Below are positions 7,876-18,019 of a stretch of 64,000 nucleotides of DNA, one piece after another; within the stretch, counting starts at the first letter, position 1; the number at the start of each line of letters is the position of its first letter. Under the pieces are notes generated by a model. The model saw only the letters and a program-made list of their open reading frames with translations, was not told the DNA's origin and ran no database searches. The position numbers and the translations under genes were made by a program. The stretch spans positions 1,364,001 to 1,428,000 of the forward strand of contig NZ_CP140255.1 in the NCBI RefSeq assembly GCF_034479615.1. The letters run 5' to 3'. The DNA comes from Vreelandella neptunia (GTDB lineage Bacteria > Pseudomonadota > Gammaproteobacteria > Pseudomonadales > Halomonadaceae).

Positions 7876-9060
7876 ATGGCGCACCCCTCCTCTAGAGGCT
7901 TAGCCCCTATCGCCGAGCTGGTGGACGATATCCGCCAGGGCAAAATGGTGATTCTCATGGACGATGAGGATCGCGAAAATGAAGGTGATATCATCATGGC
8001 TGCCGAAAAAGTGCAGGCTGAGCATATCAACTTTATGGCTCGTTTCGCCCGCGGCTTGATCTGTATGCCGATGACGCGCGCCCGTTGCGAGCAGCTTAAT
8101 CTGCCGCTAATGGTGCGCGATAACGGTTCCGGTTTTGGCACTAAATTTACCCTCTCCATTGAGGCAACCGAAGGTGTCACTACCGGCATTTCTGCAGCGG
8201 ATCGAGCGCGCACAGTGCAAGCTGCCGTAGCACCTCATGCAAAACCCTCCGATATCGTTCAGCCAGGCCATATCTTTCCGTTGATGGCAGAGCCGGGTGG
8301 CGTGCTGCGTCGTGCCGGGCACACTGAGGCGGCGTGTGATTTGGCAGCACTGGCAGGCTGTGACCCTAGCGGTGTAATCTGCGAGATCATGAATGATGAT
8401 GGCAGCATGGCGCGACGCCCGGAGCTAGAGGCGTTCGCCCAAGAGCACGGCATTAAAGTCGGCACCATCGCGGATCTGATTCATTACCGTATCGTCAATG
8501 AGCAGACCATCGATCATCTGGAAGCGTCAACGGTAATGACTTCCCATGGCGAGCTTGCGCTGCACGTGTTCCGCGACCGTATCCAGGGCGCCCATCATTT
8601 GGCGCTGGTCAATGGTCAACCCACGCCGGAACAGGCCACCACGGTGCGTGTGCATCTTGCCGATACGCTGCGTGACGTAATGGGCTTAATGAAAGGCGAG
8701 CAGTGCCGCTGGGATGCCCACCGCGCGTTGGAAGAGATTGCCGGTGCCGCGCCAGGCGTGTTTGTGTTGATTGACGATGGTCGCCCGCACCAGGATTTGA
8801 AAGACCAGCTGGATATCTTTTTGGATCGCGTGCGCCAGCCGCGTACCAGTGATTCCGACGGTGCCGGTAACTACCTAACCATCGGCACCGGTTCCCAGAT
8901 TCTGCGCTATTTAGGCGTAGGTAAAATGCGATTACTTAGTTCACCGTGGAAGTTTTCGGCGCTGTCCGGCTTTGATCTTGAAGTCGTAGAGCGTTTGGGC
9001 CCAAATGACACGGCGTATGAGCCAATTTCTCAGCAGGACGAATCAGCAGGATTAAATTGA
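7876..9060 (+). CDS. ribBA: 3,4-dihydroxy-2-butanone-4-phosphate synthase with degenerate GTP cyclohydrolase II domain (RibBX type)
   Basis: The N-terminal domain (about 1-205) makes the four-carbon unit of riboflavin from ribulose 5-phosphate; [10 protein letters not shown] and HTEAACDLA mark the acidic and His active-site segments. The C-terminal domain (about 210-394) aligns with GTP cyclohydrolase II. It lacks the zinc signature of real cyclohydrolases (CHSECLTGDxFxSxxCDCG): the equivalent stretch reads [13 protein letters not shown] and then [12 protein letters not shown]. It should therefore be catalytically inactive as RibA, as in RibBX hybrids. I start at the ATG at 7876, after TTGGAG; the in-frame GTG at 7852 is less likely. 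The stop TGA shares one base with the ribH ATG. A separate active ribA is expected elsewhere. Confidence 0.93.
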   Translation: MAHPSSRGLAPIAELVDDIRQGKMVILMDDEDRENEGDIIMAAEKVQAEHINFMARFARGLICMPMTRARCEQLNLPLMVRDNGSGFGTKFTLSIEATEGVTTGISAADRARTVQAAVAPHAKPSDIVQPGHIFPLMAEPGGVLRRAGHTEAACDLAALAGCDPSGVICEIMNDDGSMARRPELEAFAQEHGIKVGTIADLIHYRIVNEQTIDHLEASTVMTSHGELALHVFRDRIQGAHHLALVNGQPTPEQATTVRVHLADTLRDVMGLMKGEQCRWDAHRALEEIAGAAPGVFVLIDDGRPHQDLKDQLDIFLDRVRQPRTSDSDGAGNYLTIGTGSQILRYLGVGKMRLLSSPWKFSALSGFDLEVVERLGPNDTAYEPISQQDESAGLN

Positions 9061-9548
9061 TGCACTCCCTCACTCAAGTTGAAGGTACCTTTGTTGACGT
9101 TGATGGCCACTATGTCATCGTGGTCGGCCGTTTTAACCATCACGTGGTGGATAGTCTTGTGGAAGGCGCCGTCGACAGTTTGACCCGCCATGGCGTAGAC
9201 GCAGAACATATTCATATCGTTCACGTGCCGGGCGCCTGGGAACTCCCACTGGCGGTGAAGCGTGTACTAAAGGTGATGAAGCCCGATGCAGTGATTGCCC
9301 TGGGTGCGGTCATTCGCGGTGGCACACCGCATTTTGAATACGTGGCGGGCGGCTGCAATACGGCGATTAATCACCTGCAGCTTGAGTTTGATACGCCGGT
9401 GGCTAACGGCGTGTTAACCGTTGAAACCATCGAACAGGCGATTGAGCGCGCGGGTACCAAAGCCGGAAATAAGGGCACCGAAGCTGCCATGGCCGCCATG
9501 GAAATGGTTTCTCTGCTCCGCGCGCTGCCGTCAGGAGATACCCAATGA
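9060..9548 (+). CDS. ribH: 6,7-dimethyl-8-ribityllumazine synthase
   Basis: Condenses the pyrimidine from RibD with the RibB product to form lumazine, the precursor of riboflavin, in a capsid-like or pentameric assembly. Family motifs are [11 protein letters not shown] (substrate loop), [24 protein letters not shown] with the catalytic His, and [10 protein letters not shown]. The start ATG at 9060 overlaps the ribBA stop by one base (TGATG), giving 162 residues. It overlaps nusB by 4 bp at the other end. Confidence 0.96.
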   Translation: MHSLTQVEGTFVDVDGHYVIVVGRFNHHVVDSLVEGAVDSLTRHGVDAEHIHIVHVPGAWELPLAVKRVLKVMKPDAVIALGAVIRGGTPHFEYVAGGCNTAINHLQLEFDTPVANGVLTVETIEQAIERAGTKAGNKGTEAAMAAMEMVSLLRALPSGDTQ

Positions 9549-10039
9549 GCGAGCGTAAACCCTCTGCTGCTCAGCAGGGCCGTCACGCGGCGCGTGAGTT
9601 AACGGTGCAGGGGCTTTATCAGTGGCACATGACGGGTAAATCCATCACCACCATTGAAGCCGAGTTTCGTAGCCAGGTCGCCGATGACGACCTTGAAGAT
9701 CACGAAAACTGGGTGAAGGTGATGGAGATTGCTGACAAAGCACTGTTTCACGAACTCCTCCACAACACCGTGCGTTTCAAAGCTGAACTGGATCGTGAGA
9801 TCTCCCCCCTGCTAGACCGCCGCTTAGAAGATCTTGATGCGGTAGAGTTGGCCATTCTACGGTTGGGCGCTTACGAGCTTTCCCGCCGGATGGAAGTACC
9901 CTATCGTGTAGTGATTAACGAAGGCGTTGAGCTGGCTAAGTCATTTGGCGCCACCGACGGCCATAAATACGTGAACGGCATTCTCGACAAGCTGGCGATT
10001 CGCTTGCGCAGTGCCGAGGTCAGCGCTCGCCGTCTCTGA
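9545..10039 (+). CDS. nusB: Transcription antitermination factor NusB
   Basis: RNA-binding protein that joins NusE (S10) on boxA RNA in rRNA antitermination complexes. All-helical NusB fold; recognisable segments are [15 protein letters not shown] near the N-terminus, [16 protein letters not shown] in the middle and [15 protein letters not shown] followed by [11 protein letters not shown] near the end. Length of 164 is typical. Its ATGA overlap with ribH and its place before thiL repeat the common ribH-nusB-thiL order. Confidence 0.96.
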   Translation: MSERKPSAAQQGRHAARELTVQGLYQWHMTGKSITTIEAEFRSQVADDDLEDHENWVKVMEIADKALFHELLHNTVRFKAELDREISPLLDRRLEDLDAVELAILRLGAYELSRRMEVPYRVVINEGVELAKSFGATDGHKYVNGILDKLAIRLRSAEVSARRL

Positions 10040-10075
10040 ACGCGAGCGGTATGACACAGCGTTTAAGGGGCCTTT

Positions 10076-11065
10076 GTGCTTGCCGAATTTGATTTGATTC
10101 GACGCTACTTTATGTCGTCGCAGGAGGCGTCGACCGCGTCAAATGGTGTCACACTGGGATGTGGTGACGACGCCACGCTACTGGTACCGCAAGCAGGCCA
10201 ACAGCTGGTCGTAAGCGTTGATACCTCGGTAGTGGATGTACACTTTCCCCGCGAAGCCCCGGCATTCGCGGTGGGTCATCGTGCCTTGGCCGTTGCTCTG
10301 AGCGATTTGGCCGCCATGGGGGCGACTTCACGCTGGTGCTTAATGGCGTTAACCCTGGATCAGCGCCAATTTGCCGATGATGAAGCGACCGAAGCCTGGC
10401 TGGCCGACTATGCACAGGGCTTTCATGCCCTTAGCCAACAGCACGCCACTACGCTGGTGGGAGGCGACGTCACTTCCGGTGCGCTTTCCATAGGCGTTAC
10501 TGTGATGGGCGAGGTACCGGTAGGTGAAGCGTTAACCCGCGGCGGTGCCCAGGCGGGTGACTTGATTGCCGTCACCGGTGCGTTAGGCGGTGGGGCAGGG
10601 GGGCTGGCGCTTTGGCAGCAGGGCGAGCGTGACCTTTCGCATCCGTTGTTGAGTCGCTACCTATTGCCCCAACCGCGCTTAGCGGCGGGTTTGGCGCTAC
10701 GAGGCCTGGCCACCGCTGCACTGGATATTTCCGATGGGCTGCTGGCTGATTTGGCGCATCTTCGCGAGGCCTCGCAGGTAGGAGCCATCATTGCGTTAGA
10801 TGCACTACCACTAGCGGACGAGCTGGAAAGCACGCTAGGGCGGGAAGCTGCGCTAAAAGCGGCGCTTTCCGGCGGAGATGATTACGAACTGCTGGTTACG
10901 CTGGGCGCTGACGACGTCGCCGAGGCGCAGCAGCGTTTGGTGCCACTGGGCCTCTCGCTGACCGTTATCGGCCGCTGTAGTGAAACGTTGGGCGTTAGTG
11001 CTTCTGATCAAAGTGATTTAAGTGGTTATGCTGGCTGGCAGCATTTTAGTGGGGAAGCGCCATGA
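10076..11065 (+). CDS. thiL: Thiamine-monophosphate kinase
   Basis: ATP-dependent kinase that converts thiamine monophosphate to the cofactor thiamine diphosphate. Starts at GTG 10076 preceded by AAGGGG, giving MLAEFDLIRRYF, the usual ThiL beginning. PurM-like fold motifs are LGCGDDATLL (metal/phosphate site), VSVDTSVVDVHF, AVALSDLAAMGA, GGDVTSG, ALDISDGLLADL and SGGDDYELL. Length of 329 is normal. It overlaps pgpA by 4 bp. Confidence 0.96.
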   Translation: MLAEFDLIRRYFMSSQEASTASNGVTLGCGDDATLLVPQAGQQLVVSVDTSVVDVHFPREAPAFAVGHRALAVALSDLAAMGATSRWCLMALTLDQRQFADDEATEAWLADYAQGFHALSQQHATTLVGGDVTSGALSIGVTVMGEVPVGEALTRGGAQAGDLIAVTGALGGGAGGLALWQQGERDLSHPLLSRYLLPQPRLAAGLALRGLATAALDISDGLLADLAHLREASQVGAIIALDALPLADELESTLGREAALKAALSGGDDYELLVTLGADDVAEAQQRLVPLGLSLTVIGRCSETLGVSASDQSDLSGYAGWQHFSGEAP

Positions 11066-11535
11066 ATCGTGCACCGAAAAGTGTCTGGCGTCGCCCAACA
11101 CATTTTTTTGCCTTCGGCTTAGGTAGCGGTACTGTGCCTTGGGCACCGGGTACTTTTGGCACGCTAGCGGCAATTCCGTTCTACTGGATGATGGCGGAAT
11201 TGCCCCTGGGGTGGTACCTGAGCATTTGTTTTGTCACCTTCATTGTCGGTGTTTGGCTATGTGATAAAACGTCCCATGATTTAGGGGTGCACGATCACTC
11301 CGGCATTGTATGGGATGAGTTTGTGGGGTACTGGCTGACGATGGCGGCGGTGCCTTTTTCTTGGGAGGCTGCGTTATGGGGTTTTATCGTATTCCGCATC
11401 TTTGATGTCTTTAAGCCCTGGCCCATCCGTTGGGCTGATCGCCGCGTGGCGGGCGGATTTGGCATCATGATCGATGACGTGATGGCAGGGGTCTACGCCT
11501 GGAGTACTATGCACCTCTGGTTCTGGCTGCACTAA
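11062..11535 (+). CDS. pgpA: Phosphatidylglycerophosphatase A
   Basis: Inner-membrane lipid phosphatase that makes phosphatidylglycerol from its 3-phosphate. Four hydrophobic segments can be seen, for example around LGWYLSICFVTFIVGVW and ALWGFIVFRIFDV. The family signature lies in WPIRWADRRV and GIMIDDVMAGVYA near the C-terminus. The N-terminal GSGTVPWAPGTFGTLAA is typical. It is the last gene of the nrdR operon, coupled to thiL by ATGA; the thiL-pgpA pair is conserved in gammaproteobacteria. Confidence 0.95.
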   Translation: MNRAPKSVWRRPTHFFAFGLGSGTVPWAPGTFGTLAAIPFYWMMAELPLGWYLSICFVTFIVGVWLCDKTSHDLGVHDHSGIVWDEFVGYWLTMAAVPFSWEAALWGFIVFRIFDVFKPWPIRWADRRVAGGFGIMIDDVMAGVYAWSTMHLWFWLH

Positions 11536-11606
11536 ACTGGAATAAGTGGTGAGAGAGCAGAAGCGGTGGATAACTTTTTCGAGCGCGTTGGCTTCAAGGA
11601 GGTAGC

Positions 11607-12863
11607 ATGCGCAAGGAACGTCTGATTGTCCCCACACTGGCGATCATAGCCGTCGTGTGGATGGCAGCGCAGCTTCTCTCCAGCGTGCTGTTTGAGCGCA
11701 GCCTGCGCCAAGCGCTCGAAGACCTGGAGGCGCGGGGGGAGTGGCGGGTCAACCGTACAGAGAGTCGTCAGGGTTGGCTAAGTTCCCAGGGTAGGCTGAT
11801 TCTGTCCCCGCTGCTGGGCCGCCCCTGGCGCCTTGAGCTTACCTATCGCGCGCGACACGGCATTTTAAGCACGGACGTCGAAGGCACTGTGTTACCCCGC
11901 CTCGATACCGTGTTACAGCAAGCTGTGGGTGAAGTCTCTGCTCCATCTGTGCCGCGCTGGCAAGGGCGCTACCATACCCTGAGTGGTCATAGCGAACTGC
12001 GCCTTGCCCTTGCTCCCTTCGTTATTCAACAAAATGGTCGTGAGCTAGCCGTGCGCGGCGGTCGGCTGCGCTTGGAAGGGGTGTTTGGTGATTGGCGACT
12101 ACGCGCGCTGTTTGATCAACTCACCCTTATTGATGGGATGGCCCAGCTTGCGGTAGGCCCCACTGTGCTCGAAAGCCGCTATACCTATATTGATGATGCT
12201 TACCACTTTGCTCAACGCGACCATCTGCATATTGATACGCTGACGCTTAGCTACCCCTCCTATGATATTCAGCTCTCACCCCTCGACCTGAATAGCCATA
12301 TGGTGCTGGATGAGAGCGAGCTACGTATTAAAGGTGACCTAGAAATAGGCGATGTGATGGTGCCTTCTGAAGCGCCGGACATGCCGCTGCTCAGTGGTCG
12401 TATAGAGATGGAGCTTTCCCGCCTGAATGCCGATGCAGTGCGCGAAGTGATACGCCGTTTGCGCCAGGAAGCCGCCTGGGGAGACGCTAGTCTACCCATG
12501 GCCGAGGGGTTGTTGGCCCGTCTTGAACCTGATCTGCGTAAAGTGCTTAGCGACTCGCCGCGTTTAGATGTCATGACCGTTGCCATCGAAAGTCCGTTGT
12601 TAGGTATTCGTCTGGATGCGGATGGCGCGCTGTTTTTTGATGCCCGCCAGCTAGATGAGCTTAGCGTAGTTGACCTCGATAAAGAGCAAGAGCAGGCAAA
12701 ATGGCTGGAGCGTATTGATGGTGACTTCACCTGGCATGAAGCGCCCACCGTCGCCGCGCTATGGTTAGGGCTCCCGCTTGGCACTCGTGAACTGCAGTTC
12801 GATGTGGTGCGCGGCGTGTGGCGTGTTAATGGGCGCCCGATGCCCGAACTTTGGCCTGAATAA
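11607..12863 (+). CDS. YdgA-like DUF945 family protein
   Basis: A 418-residue protein with an N-terminal signal anchor (about residues 7-27, IVPTLAIIAVVWMAAQLLSS) and a long domain predicted to lie in the periplasm. The family (DUF945, E. coli YdgA) has no established catalytic role. Shared family features are the early SLRQALEDLEARG helix followed by RVNRTESRQGWLSSQGRLIL, and the later pattern of amphipathic strands. The start is preceded by AAGGAGG. It follows pgpA by 71 bp on the same strand and precedes the Lon gene; I see no functional link to either. Confidence 0.7.
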   Translation: MRKERLIVPTLAIIAVVWMAAQLLSSVLFERSLRQALEDLEARGEWRVNRTESRQGWLSSQGRLILSPLLGRPWRLELTYRARHGILSTDVEGTVLPRLDTVLQQAVGEVSAPSVPRWQGRYHTLSGHSELRLALAPFVIQQNGRELAVRGGRLRLEGVFGDWRLRALFDQLTLIDGMAQLAVGPTVLESRYTYIDDAYHFAQRDHLHIDTLTLSYPSYDIQLSPLDLNSHMVLDESELRIKGDLEIGDVMVPSEAPDMPLLSGRIEMELSRLNADAVREVIRRLRQEAAWGDASLPMAEGLLARLEPDLRKVLSDSPRLDVMTVAIESPLLGIRLDADGALFFDARQLDELSVVDLDKEQEQAKWLERIDGDFTWHEAPTVAALWLGLPLGTRELQFDVVRGVWRVNGRPMPELWPE

Positions 12864-12897
12864 GCGTTATTAAACCGACTGTTCTACTCGTGAAGGG

Positions 12898-12955
12898 TTG
12901 AAGTTTCGGCGCACTGCCCGCATTCCATGAACAACGCTAGGCGGTTGTCACCGCC
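12898..12955 (+). promoter_or_regulatory. Candidate heat-shock (sigma-32-like) promoter and leader hairpin for the Lon gene
   Basis: TTGAAG at 12898-12903 and CCCGCATT at 12917-12924 are 13 bp apart and resemble the sigma-32 elements CTTGAA and CCCCATnT, as expected for a Lon protease gene. A perfect 6-bp hairpin, GGCGGT-TGTC-ACCGCC (12940-12955), follows in what would be the 5' leader, and TTGGAGG precedes the ATG. Recognised by eye only. Confidence 0.4.
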
Positions 12956-12978
12956 GGTATCGGTTCATTGGAGGACGC

Positions 12979-15534
12979 ATGAGCGACCAGGATTACGAAC
13001 GCGACGCTGAAGATCTTGATTGGCAACTTGATGACGAGCAATCATCCACTACTGACGACGCTCCTAGTAGTGAAGCCACCGGTAGTGAAGGTAGTAGTGA
13101 AAAGAGCATTAATGGGAGTGCTGAAAAGAGTGCTCAAGAGCAGGGTAACCATCAGGGTGGCAATGATTACCGCTCAGACGGCGAGCGGGTAAACTCCCTG
13201 GTTCCTGCCAGTGAAATGCTTCCTGAGCGTATTTACCTGCTGCCTATTCATAATCGGCCATTCTTTCCTGCCCAGGTACAGCCGCTGGTGGTTAATCGCG
13301 AGCGCTGGGAAGAGACCATGCGCCGCGTGGGCAACACGCCGCACCACACCCTAGGTGTTGCCTTTGTCGGCGAGCAGGGCGTTACCTCCCTGGATCATGA
13401 AGGTTTCCCGGAGATCGGTACCGCGGTCAAAGTGCACAAACTCAAGGGCGAAGACGATCAGATTCAGTTTATCGCCCAGGGCCTTCAGCGTTTCAAAATT
13501 ACCCGCTGGCTCTCCAAAGAGCCGCCTTACCTTGTCGAAGTTACCTACCCTAAAGAGCCGGTTGACGCGGAGAATGAAGAGACCCGTGCCTACGCCATGG
13601 CGATCATTAACGGCATTAAAGAACTGCTGCCGATTAATCCGCTGTATGGGGAAGAACTCAAGCACTACCTCAACCGTTTTAGTCCGCATCAGCCGGGCCC
13701 GTTGACCGACTTTGCCGCCGCGATTACCTCCGCCAAGGGCCCCGAGCTTCAGGATGTGTTGGCGACACTGTCGGTAGAAGAGCGGATGCAGAAGGTGCTA
13801 CCGCTGCTGCGTAAAGAGATCGATGTGGCGCTGCTACAGGGCGAAATCAGCGAGCAGGTAAACGCGCAAATGCAGGATCGCCAGCGCGAGTTCTTCCTGC
13901 GTGAGCAGCTCAAGGTGATCCAGCGTGAATTGGGTATCTCCAAGGATGATCGCGAAAACGATGTAGATACCTTTCGAGCGCGTTTGGAGTCGCTGGTGGT
14001 TCCCGAACGCGTTCAATCGCGTATCGAGGATGAGCTCAATAAGCTCAGCGTGTTGGAAACCGGTTCGCCAGAGTATGGCACCACGCGTAACTATCTGGAT
14101 TGGCTAACCTCGCTGCCCTGGGGCGTCACCAGCCAGGATCAGTTGGATCTACCCCATGCCCGCCAGGTGTTGGATCGCGACCACGACGGTTTGAAAGACG
14201 TTAAAGAGCGCATTATCGAATTTCTGGCCGAGGGCAAGTTTAAAGGCGACGTAGGTGGCTCGATTGTGCTGTTGGTCGGCCCGCCAGGGGTAGGTAAAAC
14301 CTCCATTGGGCGTTCGATTGCTGAAGCCCTGGGGCGTCAGTTTTACCGCTTCTCTGTGGGCGGCATGCGCGATGAGGCGGAAATTAAAGGCCATCGGCGT
14401 ACCTATGTGGGCGCTATGCCCGGCAAGTTGGTGCAGGCCTTTAAGGAAGTCGAGGTCGAAAACCCCGTTATCATGCTGGATGAGATCGACAAGCTAGGGC
14501 AGTCCTTCCAGGGCGATCCCGCCTCGGCGCTGCTAGAAGTGCTTGATCCTGAGCAGAATGTTGACTTCCTCGATCATTATCTCGATGTGCGCATGGATCT
14601 CTCCAAGGTGCTGTTTATATGCACCGCCAACACCCTGGATTCGATTCCTGGGCCACTGCTCGATCGCATGGAGCAGATCCGTCTTTCCGGCTATATCGCC
14701 GAAGAGAAACTGGCGATTGCCAAGCACCACCTATGGCCGAAGCTGCTCAAGCGCGACAACCTGACGAAAAAGCGTATCAGCCTGTCCGATGCTGCCTTGA
14801 AACAGGTCATTGAAGGCTACGCCCGGGAAGCGGGGGTGCGCCAACTGGAGAAGCAGCTGCATCGCATTGTGCGTAAATCCGCCGTTAAGCTGCTCGAAGA
14901 GGAGCCCGAAACGATCAAGATATCGGTTAAGAACCTTGAGGAGTTCTTGGGTGCGCCGATCTTCCGTAAGGAAAAAGTGCTCACCGGCGAAGGGGTGGTG
15001 ACCGGCTTGGCGTGGACTTCCATGGGCGGCGCAACGCTACCCATAGAAGCGGGCAAAGTTCACTCTCTGGATCGTGGCTTCAAGCTGACCGGGAAGTTGG
15101 GCGAAGTGATGCAGGAGTCGGCTAATATCGCTTACAGCTATACCCTGGGCCACCTGCAGGAGTATGGCGCCGATGCAGACTTCTTTGACTCGGCGTTTGT
15201 GCATTTGCACGTTCCCGAGGGCGCCACGCCGAAAGATGGCCCCTCGGCGGGTGTGACCATGACCACTGCACTGCTGTCACTGGCCAAGCACCATGCGATT
15301 GATCGACCTTTGGCGATGACCGGCGAACTGACGTTAACTGGACAAGTGCTGCCCGTTGGCGGTATTCGTGAAAAAGTCATTGCTGCCCGCCGCAGCGATA
15401 TCTTTGAATTAATTCTTCCCGATGCCAATAAGCGCGATTACGAAGAATTGCCGGAGTACTTAAAAGAGGGCGTGACGGTGCACTTTGCCAAGCGCTACCG
15501 CGATGTGGCGGATGTAGTGTTTGGCCGAAAATAA
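12979..15534 (+). CDS. Lon-family ATP-dependent serine protease with acidic N-terminal extension
   Basis: Cytoplasmic AAA+ protease that unfolds and degrades proteins. Order: a low-complexity Ser/Asp/Glu-rich tail (about 1-75), the Lon N-domain beginning at PERIYLLPIHNRPFFPAQ, the AAA+ module with Walker A GPPGVGKT (434-441) and Walker B VIMLDEIDK, and a C-terminal protease domain with catalytic Ser756 (DGPSAGV) and Lys799. The 43-residue Ser-Lys spacing equals that of LonA. At 851 residues it is longer than E. coli Lon (784), mostly because of the N-terminal tail. The phrase IHNRPFFPAQ recalls the second Lon-like protease of pseudomonads (PA0779/AsrA), so it may be a paralog and not the housekeeping Lon; I therefore give no symbol. 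Confidence 0.92.
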   Translation: MSDQDYERDAEDLDWQLDDEQSSTTDDAPSSEATGSEGSSEKSINGSAEKSAQEQGNHQGGNDYRSDGERVNSLVPASEMLPERIYLLPIHNRPFFPAQVQPLVVNRERWEETMRRVGNTPHHTLGVAFVGEQGVTSLDHEGFPEIGTAVKVHKLKGEDDQIQFIAQGLQRFKITRWLSKEPPYLVEVTYPKEPVDAENEETRAYAMAIINGIKELLPINPLYGEELKHYLNRFSPHQPGPLTDFAAAITSAKGPELQDVLATLSVEERMQKVLPLLRKEIDVALLQGEISEQVNAQMQDRQREFFLREQLKVIQRELGISKDDRENDVDTFRARLESLVVPERVQSRIEDELNKLSVLETGSPEYGTTRNYLDWLTSLPWGVTSQDQLDLPHARQVLDRDHDGLKDVKERIIEFLAEGKFKGDVGGSIVLLVGPPGVGKTSIGRSIAEALGRQFYRFSVGGMRDEAEIKGHRRTYVGAMPGKLVQAFKEVEVENPVIMLDEIDKLGQSFQGDPASALLEVLDPEQNVDFLDHYLDVRMDLSKVLFICTANTLDSIPGPLLDRMEQIRLSGYIAEEKLAIAKHHLWPKLLKRDNLTKKRISLSDAALKQVIEGYAREAGVRQLEKQLHRIVRKSAVKLLEEEPETIKISVKNLEEFLGAPIFRKEKVLTGEGVVTGLAWTSMGGATLPIEAGKVHSLDRGFKLTGKLGEVMQESANIAYSYTLGHLQEYGADADFFDSAFVHLHVPEGATPKDGPSAGVTMTTALLSLAKHHAIDRPLAMTGELTLTGQVLPVGGIREKVIAARRSDIFELILPDANKRDYEELPEYLKEGVTVHFAKRYRDVADVVFGRK

Positions 15535-15575
15535 AGCGTTGATTTTATTTTTAGCAAGCTTTTTTTAACCCTTTT

Positions 15576-15606
15576 AAGCGTCTTACATAAGTAAGGCGTT
15601 TTTTTT
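15576..15606 (+). terminator. Rho-independent terminator after the Lon gene
   Basis: AAGCGTCTTAC and GTAAGGCGTT pair around an ATAA loop (11 bp, two of them G-U) and run straight into a run of eight or more T. It lies about 40 bp after the Lon stop codon. Confidence 0.85.
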
Positions 15607-15638
15607 ACATTTGTTCACTAGGGCAAAATTAAAACTAT

Positions 15639-15646
15639 GTCGATAA
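15639..15646 (+). promoter_or_regulatory. Possible flagellar sigma-28 -10 element
   Basis: GTCGATAA matches the sigma-28 -10 consensus GCCGATAA at seven of eight positions and lies 50 bp before the first chemoreceptor gene. The -35 region at the expected distance is a poor match, so this is only a suggestion, supported by the fact that chemoreceptor genes are usual FliA targets. Confidence 0.3.
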
Positions 15647-15695
15647 TAGCGCATGGCTATAAGAAATTAAGTATAAGTTATTTTTTGGGGGTTCT

Positions 15696-17861
15696 ATGCG
15701 CAATAACCAACCTGTGACACAGCGTGAATACGTTCTGAAAGATGAGGCGGTGCTCATTTCTCGTTCGGATTTAAAAGGCAACGTTACCTATGCCAATCCT
15801 ACCTTTGTTGAGATCAGTGGCTATAGCCGTGAAGAACTCATCGGCTCTCCCCATAATCTTCTTCGTCATCCTGATATGCCTGAAGCTGCCTATAAGGACT
15901 TCTGGAAAACTATTCAGGCTGGGGAAACTTGGCAAGGGGTTGTCAAAAACCGACGTAAAAATGGCGATCACTACTGGGTAAATGCCACCGTGGCGCCACT
16001 CCGGGACGGAGAGCGGATCGTTGGCTACACCTCCGTGCGCCGAAAAGCAATGCCAAAAGCGATCGCCCAAGCAGAAAAAATCTACGCTGAAATCCGCGAA
16101 AAGGGAAAATCCCGCCACTACGCGTTAGCCCATGGCACGCTGCGACGTAAAGGCTTGACCGGCATGCTGACGCGCTTTCAGTTCACCAGCTTGAAAGCCA
16201 GGCTCATCAGTATGGTAGTGGCATCGCTTCTACTGCTATCTTTTTCAGGTGGTTTGGGTGTGTACGCGGTTATGGTTTCTGGCGAAAGACTGGAAACTAT
16301 TAATCATTCAGGATTGGGCGAAGTCGCCTCGCTGCAGCATGTCGAGCGCTACATTGGTCAAACGATTGAAACGCTTGAGCCCGCAGTGCGAAGCCCACGC
16401 CGCGCTGACCTGGAGGCAGTCAACGCAGATATTGGCGAATATACTGATGCTATTCAAACACTTTGGTCGGGCTACTTTGTAGATGAAGTTATCACTGATG
16501 AGACTGCTCAAGCCTTTGATAGTGCGCTGAGTACCTGGAGCTCAGCGGTGCAAACTACCCTGGTGGCGATTCAAGAGGGCAATGGATTTGCGGCCTTTGA
16601 AGCCTTTAATGACATCGTGGTGCCGACCACTGAATCTCTGCGCGAGATGAACAGTAACCTGGTCGAACAGGTGCGCGCCGATGCTGAAGCGCTGGTCACT
16701 CAGGCGCAAGACGGTCGTCAACAGCTGTTAATAGCACAGTTGGTGCTGCTGGCAGTCGGCTTTTTAGTCATGATTGCCCTAAGCGTGATGATTCTAAAAT
16801 CCGTGTTTCGCAGTTTGTCGGGCGCGCGGTATATCACTTTCCAAATTGCCGCGGGTAACCTGGCTGCCCGTGAACGTCGCCAAGCCAACGATGAACTGGG
16901 CGAGTTGCTCTACTCCCTGGACACCATGCGCTTTAGCCTCTCTAGCATTGTGGGCGATGTTGAGAGCCGCGTTTCGGTGGTCACCCCGGCGATTCAGCAG
17001 ATAGCCGCTGAAAATGAGGAGCTCTCTTCACGTACGGAGCAGCAGGCGTCGTCGCTTCAACAAACGGCGTCGAGCATGGAGGAGATGACCTCGACGGTTC
17101 AGCAAAATACCGATAATGCCCGCCAAGCCACTGACCTGGCGGTGCAAAACACGGCCAGCACCCGGGAAACGGGGAAACAGATGCAGCAACTGGTGGAACG
17201 TATGCAGCGTATCGCCCAGAGTGCTGAAAAGATGACCGAGATGATCAGCGTGATCGACGGGATTGCTTTTCAAACCAATATTTTGGCACTCAACGCCTCG
17301 GTAGAAGCCGCTCGTGCGGGCGAGCATGGTCGCGGCTTTGCGGTCGTCGCCAGCGAAGTGCGCAATCTAGCCGGACGCAGCGCCGATGCCGCTCAGGAAA
17401 TCCGCAAGATGATCGATAGCACTACCCAGGAGGTCAGCGGTGGTCGAAGCGCAGTGGAACAGGCAGAGCGGGCGATCGAGGAGGTCTCTCAACAGGTGAG
17501 TAGGGTCAGTGAACTGATGGAGTCGATCAGCACTGCGTCCAGCGAGCAGAGTAGTGGGATCGGTCAAATTAACTCGGCGATTGCCGAAATGGATACTGTG
17601 ACCCAGCAGAACGCCTCCAAAGTTCAGTCGATTGCGGCCTCAGCCGATAACCTCTCCCTTGAAGCGTTTGAGCTCGCCAACGTGGTCGATGCGTTCCGTT
17701 TGGAAGGCGCTAGAGATGAGAGCATTAAAGAGGCGCGGGCCAAGTTGCAGCGCGCTAACCAGGCACTCAGCAAAGCTGCCCGCAGTTTGCCAGCCCCTTC
17801 CGAGCAGCGTGCTAAGTCATCCTCAGCGCAGCCCCGTACCGACCAGTGGGAAGAGTTTTAG
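15696..17861 (+). CDS. Aer-like methyl-accepting chemotaxis protein with N-terminal PAS domain
   Basis: Membrane chemoreceptor. The N-terminal cytoplasmic PAS domain (about 10-115) is of the Aer type: [25 protein letters not shown] and [17 protein letters not shown], a pattern linked to FAD-based redox sensing. TM1 is near 170-195 and TM2 near 345-368, enclosing about 150 residues of periplasmic helical domain, then HAMP and the signalling hairpin with the conserved tip [19 protein letters not shown]. The protein ends in QWEEF, which fits the CheR-docking pentapeptide xWxxF, so it is probably adaptationally autonomous. 721 residues. A paralog follows at 18020. Confidence 0.93.
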   Translation: MRNNQPVTQREYVLKDEAVLISRSDLKGNVTYANPTFVEISGYSREELIGSPHNLLRHPDMPEAAYKDFWKTIQAGETWQGVVKNRRKNGDHYWVNATVAPLRDGERIVGYTSVRRKAMPKAIAQAEKIYAEIREKGKSRHYALAHGTLRRKGLTGMLTRFQFTSLKARLISMVVASLLLLSFSGGLGVYAVMVSGERLETINHSGLGEVASLQHVERYIGQTIETLEPAVRSPRRADLEAVNADIGEYTDAIQTLWSGYFVDEVITDETAQAFDSALSTWSSAVQTTLVAIQEGNGFAAFEAFNDIVVPTTESLREMNSNLVEQVRADAEALVTQAQDGRQQLLIAQLVLLAVGFLVMIALSVMILKSVFRSLSGARYITFQIAAGNLAARERRQANDELGELLYSLDTMRFSLSSIVGDVESRVSVVTPAIQQIAAENEELSSRTEQQASSLQQTASSMEEMTSTVQQNTDNARQATDLAVQNTASTRETGKQMQQLVERMQRIAQSAEKMTEMISVIDGIAFQTNILALNASVEAARAGEHGRGFAVVASEVRNLAGRSADAAQEIRKMIDSTTQEVSGGRSAVEQAERAIEEVSQQVSRVSELMESISTASSEQSSGIGQINSAIAEMDTVTQQNASKVQSIAASADNLSLEAFELANVVDAFRLEGARDESIKEARAKLQRANQALSKAARSLPAPSEQRAKSSSAQPRTDQWEEF

Positions 17862-17926
17862 CGCTCATCGGGCATTACGGTTCTAATGGGATATAGATAG
17901 CTGATTTTCCTCCATTCCTTTCACTA

Positions 17927-17950
17927 CATGCCACCCTTCGCGGTGGCATG
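17927..17950 (+). terminator. Hairpin between the two chemoreceptor genes
   Basis: CATGCCACC-CTTCGC-GGTGGCATG is a perfect 9-bp stem with a 6-nt loop, followed by CTTTATG. The short T stretch makes it a weak terminator or a processing site between the paralogs. Confidence 0.55.
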
Positions 17951-18019
17951 CTTTATGCATCGCCCCTAATCTTATTCTAATGATGGCGTAAGCCTTCAAT
18001 AAAAAAGTAGGGGTTCTCA

